Shown here: one piece after another, positions 1-5,302 of the stretch
Numbering within the stretch: position 1 is the stretch's first letter
How the letters are laid out: each line of letters starts with the position of its first letter
From: Burkholderiales bacterium
Lineage (GTDB): Bacteria > Pseudomonadota > Gammaproteobacteria > Burkholderiales > SG8-39
NCBI GenBank assembly: GCA_029266935.1
Contig: JAQSVY010000088.1
Coordinates: 1 to 6,131, forward strand
Reading direction: 5' to 3'
Length of the DNA: 6,131 bases
The notes under the pieces: model-generated
Told to the model about the DNA's origin: nothing
Databases searched by the model: none
Seen by the model: the letters and a program-made list of their open reading frames with translations, nothing else
Made by a program: the position numbers and the translations under genes

Positions 1-656
1 AGATCCCGCGCATCGTGCTCGAGGCGCTGTGGGGCCTGGTCACCGTGGTGATCATCATCGGCGGCATCCTCTCGGGCGTGTTCACGCCGACCGAGTCGGC
101 TGCAGTCGCCTGCATCTACGCGTTCCTGGTCACCTTCCTCGTCTACCGGGACTACAAGTGGCGCGATTTGCCGCGCCTGGTGCACCGCGTGGTGAAGACG
201 GTAGCCATGGTGATGATGCTGATCGGCTTCTCGGTCGCCTTCGGCTACATGATGACCATCATGCAAATCCCGGCGAAGGTCACCGCCTTCTTCCTAGGCA
301 TTTCCGAGAACCGGTACGTGTTCCTGTTCCTGGTCAACCTGCTGCTGCTGCTCCTGGGCACCTTCATGGACCTCGCGCCGATGCTGCTCATCTGCACGCC
401 GATCTTCCTGCCGGTGATCGCCCAACTCGGCATCGACCCGGTGCACTTCGGCATGATCATGATCCTCAATCTCGGCATCGGCCTTATCACGCCCCCGGTC
501 GGTCCGACGCTGTTCGTCGGCTGCGCGGTGGGCAAGGTCACCATCGAGCAGGTCACCCGAGAGCTGTGGCCGTTCTACGGCGCCATGTGCTTCGCGCTGC
601 TGCTGGTAACCTACGTCCCTGCCCTATCGCTCTGGCTCCCCGGACTGATGAAATGA
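1..656 (+). CDS. dctM: TRAP transporter large permease, DctM family (5' partial)
   Basis: This is the C-terminal half of the large membrane subunit of a TRAP transporter, which moves an organic acid or sugar acid across the inner membrane using an ion gradient, with a periplasmic binding protein and a small DctQ subunit. The frame is open from base 3 (reading IPRIVLEALWG) to the TGA at 654-656, so 217 residues are visible of a family that usually has about 425-440. A GTG at 15 is internal, not a start. Family landmarks are FTPTESAA (codons from base 81), the hydrophobic GTFMDLAPMLLICTPIFLPV stretch, and the C-terminal IDPVHFGMIMI followed by GLITPPVGPTLFVG. Several hydrophobic membrane spans are visible. 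Its stop overlaps the lactonase start (ATGA), indicating one operon. The matching DctP and DctQ are presumably upstream, outside the window. Family assignment is firm; the substrate is unknown. Confidence 0.95.
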   Translation, partial: IPRIVLEALWGLVTVVIIIGGILSGVFTPTESAAVACIYAFLVTFLVYRDYKWRDLPRLVHRVVKTVAMVMMLIGFSVAFGYMMTIMQIPAKVTAFFLGISENRYVFLFLVNLLLLLLGTFMDLAPMLLICTPIFLPVIAQLGIDPVHFGMIMILNLGIGLITPPVGPTLFVGCAVGKVTIEQVTRELWPFYGAMCFALLLVTYVPALSLWLPGLMK

Positions 657-1588
657 ACGACTGGAATCCCAGCCAACGCGTGCCCGACGCCGCCGTGAAG
701 GAGGTCGACGCCTCCTTCGCGCGGCTGCGCCTGCCGCTTGCGAAAGTCGAGCGCCTCGCCGGCGGCACGCGCTGGGCGGAAGGCCCGGTGTGGTTCGGCG
801 ACGCGCGCTGCCTGCTCTGGAGCGACGTTCCGGGCAACCAGATGCTGCGCTGGGACGAGGAAACCGGCGCGGTCAGCGTATGGCGGCGCCCGTCGGGGTA
901 CGCCAACGGCAACACGCGCGACCGGCTCGGGCGCCTCGTCACCTGCGAGCACGGCGGCCGCCGCGTCTCGCGCACGGAACCCGACGGCCGCATCATCACC
1001 CTGGTGGATTCTTTCGAGAAGAAGAAGCTGAATTCTCCGAACGACGTCGTCTGCAAGTCCGACGGCTCGATCTGGTTCACCGACCCGAGTTTCGGCATCC
1101 TCGGCTGGTACGAGGGCGCGAAGGCCGAGGCCGAGCTGCCGACGCATGTGTACCGCTGGCAGGAAGGAGAGTTGAGCGTCGTCGCCGAGGGCATCAACCA
1201 GCCCAACGGGCTCGCGTTCTCTCCCGACGAAAGCGTCCTCTACATCGTCGAGTCGCGCTCGGTGCCGCGCAAGATACTGGCCTTTGACGTCAACGGGAAA
1301 TCTCTTTCGAACCGACGGGTCGTGGTCGATGCCGGACCGCGCGGCACGCCCGACGGCTTTCGCGTCGACGCCGAGGGCAACCTGTGGTGCGGCTGGGGCA
1401 TGGGCGCCGAGGAGCTCGACGGCGTGCATGTCTTCAATCCCGAGGGGCGGCTCATCGGCCGCATCGAGCTGCCCGAGCGCTGCGCGAATGTCTGCTTCGG
1501 CGGCGTGCATCGCAACCGCCTGTTCATGGCGGCAACGACTTCTCTTTACTCGCTCTACGTCAACGTGCAGGGCACGCCCTACTTCTAG
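653..1588 (+). CDS. SMP-30/gluconolactonase/LRE family protein
   Basis: This is a 311-residue six-bladed beta-propeller protein of the SMP-30/gluconolactonase/LRE family (PF08450), whose members typically hydrolyse sugar lactones or related esters using one divalent metal ion. Expected metal and active-site positions are present: Glu43 in WAEGPVW, Asn130 in NSPNDVV, Asn185 in QPNGLAFS and Asp234 in GTPDGFRVD. Repeated blade motifs such as GSIWFTDP (138-145) and GNLWCGWG (242-249) fit the fold. No signal peptide is seen, so it is probably cytoplasmic. The ATG at 653 was chosen because it overlaps the upstream dctM stop (ATGA); only a weak GGA lies at Shine-Dalgarno distance, so translational coupling is likely. 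The frame is open further upstream but there overlaps dctM and shows no family similarity. The context suggests lactone opening after TRAP import; gluconate specificity is not shown. Confidence 0.93.
   Translation: MNDWNPSQRVPDAAVKEVDASFARLRLPLAKVERLAGGTRWAEGPVWFGDARCLLWSDVPGNQMLRWDEETGAVSVWRRPSGYANGNTRDRLGRLVTCEHGGRRVSRTEPDGRIITLVDSFEKKKLNSPNDVVCKSDGSIWFTDPSFGILGWYEGAKAEAELPTHVYRWQEGELSVVAEGINQPNGLAFSPDESVLYIVESRSVPRKILAFDVNGKSLSNRRVVVDAGPRGTPDGFRVDAEGNLWCGWGMGAEELDGVHVFNPEGRLIGRIELPERCANVCFGGVHRNRLFMAATTSLYSLYVNVQGTPYF
697..718. repeat. Perfect inverted repeat inside the lactonase gene
   Basis: GAAGGAGG (697-704) and CCTCCTTC (711-718) are exact reverse complements separated by six bases, giving an 8-bp stem about 45 bases into the coding region. 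The left arm contains AAGGAGG, a strong Shine-Dalgarno-like sequence, but no start codon lies at usable distance after it. It encodes residues KEVDASF in the reading frame and may be a coincidence of coding. Confidence 0.5.
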
Positions 1589-2676
1589 CCTTCCCGCAGC
1601 GCCCGATTCACCGCCGGCAGCACGCGTTCCGCCATCAGCTCCATCGAGCGGCGCATCGCGGCCGGCTCGGCCCAGTCGTGGCCGCAGTAGAGAAGCCGCC
1701 CGAACGGCCCGACCTGCTCGCGAAAGGCCAGCAGCCCGTCCACGACCTCGTTCACCGTGCCGGCGATGAGCATCTGCGACACCAGGTATTCCTCGGTGAG
1801 CGCGGCGTCCGGAACCGCGGGGTCGTGCTTGAAGAATGCATTGCCGCGCGTCGCCTGCCCTTTGCGCTGCAGGTTGCGGAAGTAGTAGGCAAAGAGATTG
1901 CCCGGCTCTCGTGCGACCCGGCGCACGGTCGCATCGTCATCGGCGACGAAGATGCTCTTCGCCACGCGCCAGTCCTCGCTTCTCGCCTCGCGACCGGAGC
2001 GCGTGCAGCCCTCGGCATACTTTGGCCAGTGCGTCTTCACCACCCAGGGGTGCACAAAATTCGCCGAGATCGGCGTCCAGCCGCGCTCCGCGGCGGCGGC
2101 GATGCCGTTCGAATGCGGCAGGATCGCCGTCACCATGATCGGCGGGTGCGGCCGCTGGAAGGGCTTGAGCATGGCGCCCTGCCCGAGATCGGGAATCCAG
2201 GTGCGCTCGGTGCTGAGCTGCCACTTGCGGCCGCGCAGCCGGTACGGCGGCTCCTGCGTCCACAGCGCGATCATGTGCTCGATGGCCTCGATGAAGATCG
2301 CGGTGCGGTCCGCGTCGAGGCTCTCCATCATCTCCGCGTCCGAGCGCAAGCCGCCGGGGCCGATGCCGAGGATGAAGCGACCCTCAAGCAGGGTGTCGAC
2401 CATCGCCACCTCGGCGGCGGTCGCCGCCGGATGGCGGTTGGCGAGGTTGACCGTGCCGCTGCCCAGGCGGATGCGTCGCGTGTCCCTCGCCAGCGTGGCG
2501 ATGAAGATGAGGCAGGAGGTGATGGTCTCCGCGAGGTCGGTGAGGTGCTCGCCGATGAACGCCTCCTCGAAGCCCAGCCGCTCGGCGAGCAGGACGGCCT
2601 CGCGGTCCTCGGCGAGGGTCCGCCGCCAGTCCTTGCCGACCGGGTGCAGCGGCATGGTGAAGTAGCCGAGCTTCAC
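1585..2676 (-). CDS. LLM class flavin-dependent oxidoreductase (luciferase-like)
   Basis: This is a 363-residue member of the bacterial luciferase-like family (PF00296), TIM-barrel enzymes that use reduced FMN or F420 for monooxygenation or hydride transfer. Visible features are the N-terminal strand KLGYFTMPLHP, LGFEEAFIGEH (34-44), the core RIRLGSGTVNL followed by RHPAATAAEVAMVD (68-94), and GRFILGIGPGG (99-109), which is typical of the flavin-binding barrel. The overall pattern recalls the limonene-monooxygenase-like branch, but the substrate cannot be assigned. I chose the GTG at 2676 because it gives the family-typical N-terminus and overlaps the upstream stop as GTGA. The longer form starting at 2733 would add an arginine-rich stretch that is only an alternative frame of the neighbouring gene. 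It is the last gene of the operon, and its TAG shares a CTAG with the convergent lactonase stop. An FMN cofactor is inferred from the presumed host group. Confidence 0.92.
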   Translation of the reverse strand: MKLGYFTMPLHPVGKDWRRTLAEDREAVLLAERLGFEEAFIGEHLTDLAETITSCLIFIATLARDTRRIRLGSGTVNLANRHPAATAAEVAMVDTLLEGRFILGIGPGGLRSDAEMMESLDADRTAIFIEAIEHMIALWTQEPPYRLRGRKWQLSTERTWIPDLGQGAMLKPFQRPHPPIMVTAILPHSNGIAAAAERGWTPISANFVHPWVVKTHWPKYAEGCTRSGREARSEDWRVAKSIFVADDDATVRRVAREPGNLFAYYFRNLQRKGQATRGNAFFKHDPAVPDAALTEEYLVSQMLIAGTVNEVVDGLLAFREQVGPFGRLLYCGHDWAEPAAMRRSMELMAERVLPAVNRALREG

Positions 2677-3461
2677 GCGTCGCGAGCGCGCTCGAGGCAG
2701 ACGCGCAGGACCTCGTCCGGATCGCGCCGCCACCAGTCGAGCTCAGAGAAGATCTCGACCTCCTGGAAGCCGTCGTAGCCGGCGCGCTGCACCCAGCTCC
2801 GGACCAACGGCAGGTCGATCACCCCGTCGCCCATCATGCCGCGGTCGTTGAGCAGGTCGCGCGTCGGCACCAGCCAGTCGCAGATGTGATAAGCGAGGAT
2901 GCGCTCCCCGGCCCTCCTTATTTGCGCTTCCAGCTTAGGGTCCCACCACACGTGGTAGACGTCGACTGCGACGCCGACGCCCTCGCCGAGCGCATCGCAC
3001 AGGTCCAGGGCCTGCTCCAGGGTGTTGACGCACGCTCGCTCGGCCGCCTGCATCGGGTGCAGCGGCTCGATCGCCAGCGGCACGCCCGCGGCGCGCGCTT
3101 CCGGAAGGATCGCCGCGATGCCATCCTCGATCCTCTTTCTCGACAGAATCAAGTCTTTTGACCCGGGAAGCAGCCCCCCGACCACCAGCACCAGGCACTG
3201 CGCGCCGAGCGCATGCGCTTCCTCGATCGCGCGCCGGTTGTCGTCGCGCCAGTCCTTGGCGGTGAAGAACCCGCCGCGGCACAGCCCGGTGACGGTCAAC
3301 CCATGCTTCTTGATCAACGAAGCACTCTTCGATAGACCAAGATAGGCTACTTGATCCCGCCAAGGCGAGATGCCGCGGATGCCGTGGCGCGCGCAGCCCT
3401 CCACGATCTGCGCGAGGTTCCATTGCTTGCGGACCGTGGCGCTGTTGAGCGAGAGCTCCAT
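2673..3461 (-). CDS. Sugar phosphate isomerase/epimerase family TIM-barrel protein
   Basis: This 262-residue protein resembles the xylose isomerase-like/AP endonuclease 2 TIM-barrel family (PF01261), which includes sugar and keto-acid isomerases, epimerases and some dehydratases using a divalent metal. Likely metal ligands are Glu132 in LAIEPLHP, Asp167 with His170 in VDVYHVWWD, His192 in AYHICDW and Glu236 in QEVEIFSE. The GDGVIDLPLVRSWVQRAGYDGF stretch before the last of these is a common pattern in the family. The ATG at 3461 overlaps the dctM stop by one base (TGATG) and has GGGAG seven bases upstream, supporting this start. Upstream extension gives only a His/Arg-rich shadow of dctM. The stop overlaps the LLM gene (GTGA). 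Some internal codons are unusually AT-rich or rare. It probably acts in the cytoplasm on the imported compound or its product; the reaction is unknown. Confidence 0.9.
   Translation of the reverse strand: MELSLNSATVRKQWNLAQIVEGCARHGIRGISPWRDQVAYLGLSKSASLIKKHGLTVTGLCRGGFFTAKDWRDDNRRAIEEAHALGAQCLVLVVGGLLPGSKDLILSRKRIEDGIAAILPEARAAGVPLAIEPLHPMQAAERACVNTLEQALDLCDALGEGVGVAVDVYHVWWDPKLEAQIRRAGERILAYHICDWLVPTRDLLNDRGMMGDGVIDLPLVRSWVQRAGYDGFQEVEIFSELDWWRRDPDEVLRVCLERARDA
2683..2694. repeat. 12-bp perfect palindrome just upstream of the LLM start
   Basis: CGAGCGCGCTCG equals its own reverse complement and lies seven bases upstream of the LLM GTG start, inside the last codons of the isomerase gene. 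In mRNA it could form a 4-bp stem with a CGCG loop over the ribosome-binding region. In such GC-rich coding sequence it may also be chance. Confidence 0.4.
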
Positions 3462-4780
3462 CAGAGCGCTCCCGGCGGGAAGAGCTTCGGCAGGAACAGG
3501 ACCAGGTCCGGCCAGAGGATGACCAGCGCGAGCACGGCGAACATCGGCATGAGCATGATGAACACGTCCTTCAGCGCGTCGACGATGCGGATGCCCGCGA
3601 CGTGCGCGGAGATCATGAGGCACAGCCCGTAGGGCGGGGTCACCAGCCCGAAGGCGAGCGAGACGATGCCGACCATGGCGAAGTGGATCGGGTCCATCCC
3701 GACGCTCTTCGCGAGCGGCTCGAGCACGGTGCCGACGATGACGATGGCAGGGATCGCGTCGAGGAAGCAGCCTACCGCCAGGAATACGCCCGCGATGAAG
3801 AAGCCCGTGGCGATCGGTCCCATGCCCCAGGTCGCCACGCCCGCGAGCAGCACCTTGGGAATCTGGTAGTAGGCGAGCAGCCAGCCGAAGGCCGAGGCCG
3901 TGCCGACGCAGAAGAGCGCCACGCCGGTGAGCCGCCCCGTTTCCAGCAGAGCGCCGTGCAGGCCTTTCCAGTCCATCTCGCGGTACACAAGCATGGTGAG
4001 CGCGGCGGCGTAGAGCACGGCGATGCAGGCGGATTCGGTGGCGGTGAACCAGCCGAAAATCTTGCCGCCGATGATGATCACCGGCGTCATCAGCGCCGGC
4101 ACTGCGACGCCAATCGCCTTGAACGTCTCGACGAGCGTCGCGCGCGGATAGGTCGGGTAGTTGCGCAGCTTGGCGTAGACGTGCACCGTTCCCATCTGCA
4201 CCAGCGCGATCAGCACTCCCGGGACGATACCGGCGAGGAAGAGGCCGCCGATCGACACCGTGAGCAGCCCGCCCCAGACGATCATCAGGATCGAAGGCGG
4301 GACGATGACCGCGAGCACCGCCGAGACCGCCGTGATGGCGACCGAAAAGCTGTCGTGGTAGCCCTCCTTGCGCTGCGCCTCGATGAAGATCTTCGACTGG
4401 CTCGCCGCGTCCGCGGTCGAGGAGCCCGAGATGCCGGCGAAGAAGAGCGACAGCACCACGTTCACCTGCGCGAGGCCGCCCGGGAAATGCCCGACCAGGT
4501 CGCGCGACAGGCGCACCAGGCGCGTCGTGATGCCGCCCACGTTCATCAGGTTGGCGGTAAGCAGGAAGAACGGCACCGCCAGCAGAATGAAGGAGTTGTA
4601 GGCGTTGAAGGTTTCCTGCACCAGGTTCTGCGGCGTCAGCCGGTCCTCAATGAGGAAGATCGGCAGGCAGGCGAGTCCGAGCGCAAAGGCCACCGGCACG
4701 CGCAGCGCGAGCAGCAGGAAAAACACGCCGAACATGATGATGCTCGCGGTGCCCGGATCGAGGATGGTCGCGCCGCTCAT
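3461..4780 (-). CDS. dctM: TRAP transporter large permease, DctM family
   Basis: This is a complete 439-residue large subunit (PF06808), the transport channel of the TRAP system, in the inner membrane. It has the usual family length and about a dozen hydrophobic segments. Landmarks are LRVPVAFALG (26-35), the first-half motif AGISGSSTADAA (115-126), GWFTATESACIAVLYA (243-258), and the C-terminal MDPIHFAMVGIV followed by GLVTPPYG (378-385). The ATG at 4780 is chosen because it overlaps the dctQ stop as ATGA and gives a normal family N-terminus; no good Shine-Dalgarno sequence precedes it, so translation is probably coupled to dctQ. The frame is open further upstream, to 5212, but there it only shadows dctQ. 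The protein differs clearly from the left-hand DctM, so the two are not a recent duplication. The substrate is unknown; the downstream isomerase and oxidoreductase favour an organic or sugar acid. Confidence 0.96.
   Translation of the reverse strand: MSGATILDPGTASIIMFGVFFLLLALRVPVAFALGLACLPIFLIEDRLTPQNLVQETFNAYNSFILLAVPFFLLTANLMNVGGITTRLVRLSRDLVGHFPGGLAQVNVVLSLFFAGISGSSTADAASQSKIFIEAQRKEGYHDSFSVAITAVSAVLAVIVPPSILMIVWGGLLTVSIGGLFLAGIVPGVLIALVQMGTVHVYAKLRNYPTYPRATLVETFKAIGVAVPALMTPVIIIGGKIFGWFTATESACIAVLYAAALTMLVYREMDWKGLHGALLETGRLTGVALFCVGTASAFGWLLAYYQIPKVLLAGVATWGMGPIATGFFIAGVFLAVGCFLDAIPAIVIVGTVLEPLAKSVGMDPIHFAMVGIVSLAFGLVTPPYGLCLMISAHVAGIRIVDALKDVFIMLMPMFAVLALVILWPDLVLFLPKLFPPGAL
3469..3473 (-). 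promoter_or_regulatory. Ribosome binding site of the isomerase gene
   Basis: On the minus strand GGGAG lies seven bases upstream of the ATG at 3461. This is the clearest Shine-Dalgarno-like site at any gene junction here. It supports the choice of start for the TIM-barrel protein, although the TGATG overlap with dctM would also allow reinitiation. Confidence 0.6.
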
Positions 4781-5253
4781 GGTCTGAGAAGCAACCGCAA
4801 GTCGTCCCACATCCGCTCGCCCTGAAACAGCAGCCAGGTCGCTCCGGCGAGCGGCCAGGGGAGGTGGATCATCCACAGCGGCAGCTCGGCGAGCTCCGAG
4901 ATGCGGTTGAACGCGAAGCGCGTGAAGTCGATGCCCCACCAGAGGAACACCAGCGCGAACACCAGCACGAACACGTTCGACACCAGGCGCAGCAGGGCCT
5001 GCGCCCGCGCGCTCATCGGCGGCCACAGGTCGACGACGAAGTGCGTCCCCTCGCGGATGCCGACCATGGCCCCGATCATGATCGACCAGATGAAGAAGAA
5101 GCGCGCCATCTCCTCGGTCCAGATATAGCTCGGGATGAAGGCGGTGTAGCGCGAGAAGATCTGCAACGACACCGGCACGATGAGGATCGCCACCGAGGCC
5201 GCGAGCAGCCACGACAGCGCCGTGCCGTACCAGGAGGTGATCTTCCTTAGCAT
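4777..5253 (-). CDS. dctQ: TRAP transporter small permease, DctQ family
   Basis: This is the 158-residue small membrane subunit (PF04290) that partners DctM. Four hydrophobic spans are visible, at about residues 11-33, 48-66, 87-108 and 127-147. The family signature is clear: SLQIFSRY (29-36), then WTEEMARFFFIWSIMIGAMVG (45-65), then REGTHFVVD (67-75). The ATG at 5253 gives a standard DctQ N-terminus (MLRKITSWYG). The frame is open up to an ATG at 5358 inside dctP, but that would add an arginine-rich stretch unlike the family. The start is odd: the U-tract of a hairpin runs directly into the ATG and there is no ordinary Shine-Dalgarno sequence. The stop overlaps dctM as ATGA. Identification is firm; expression level relative to dctP is probably reduced by the hairpin (inference). 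Confidence 0.95.
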   Translation of the reverse strand: MLRKITSWYGTALSWLLAASVAILIVPVSLQIFSRYTAFIPSYIWTEEMARFFFIWSIMIGAMVGIREGTHFVVDLWPPMSARAQALLRLVSNVFVLVFALVFLWWGIDFTRFAFNRISELAELPLWMIHLPWPLAGATWLLFQGERMWDDLRLLLRP

Positions 5254-5287
5254 AAAAAAACGGCGGCCCGGATCGCTGCCGCCGTTT
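5254..5287 (-). terminator. Terminator-like hairpin between dctP and dctQ
   Basis: Read on the minus strand, AAACGGCGG (5287-5279), a 12-base loop, CCGCCGTTT (5266-5258) and four further T residues form a 9-bp perfect stem with a run of seven T in total. This is the form of an intrinsic terminator. It lies in the 49-base gap after the dctP stop and ends exactly at the dctQ ATG. Because dctQ, dctM and two enzymes follow on the same strand, it is more likely a partial terminator or mRNA-stabilising hairpin that makes binding protein more abundant than permease than a full stop. No promoter is apparent in the rest of the gap (5288-5302). Confidence 0.8.
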
Positions 5288-5302
5288 CTTCCCAATCGAA
5301 AA

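Noticed and set aside
29..652. A 208-codon N-terminal extension of the lactonase
   Set aside because: This stretch is an alternative frame of dctM, rich in Arg and His, and the ATG at 653 gives the normal family length and an ATGA junction.
611..1510. A 299-codon open frame on the - strand, opposite the lactonase
   Set aside because: It shows no family similarity and is an antisense shadow of the SMP-30 gene.
1569..1580. A small hairpin (AGGG/CCCT) near the convergent stops as a terminator
   Set aside because: The stem is only four base pairs and no T run follows it on either strand.
1384..2778. A 464-codon open frame on the + strand, overlapping the lactonase end and the LLM gene
   Set aside because: Its composition is low-complexity Arg/Ala/His and it is antisense to a well-supported luciferase-family gene.
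3462..3623. An N-terminal extension of the isomerase up to 3623
   Set aside because: The added 54 residues are a shadow of the dctM C-terminus; the ATG at 3461 has a GGGAG site and a TGATG junction.
3602..4825. A 407-codon open frame on the + strand, opposite dctM
   Set aside because: It is very rich in Arg, His, Asp and Glu with no recognisable domain, and lies antisense to a clear DctM gene. Long antisense frames are expected in GC-rich DNA.
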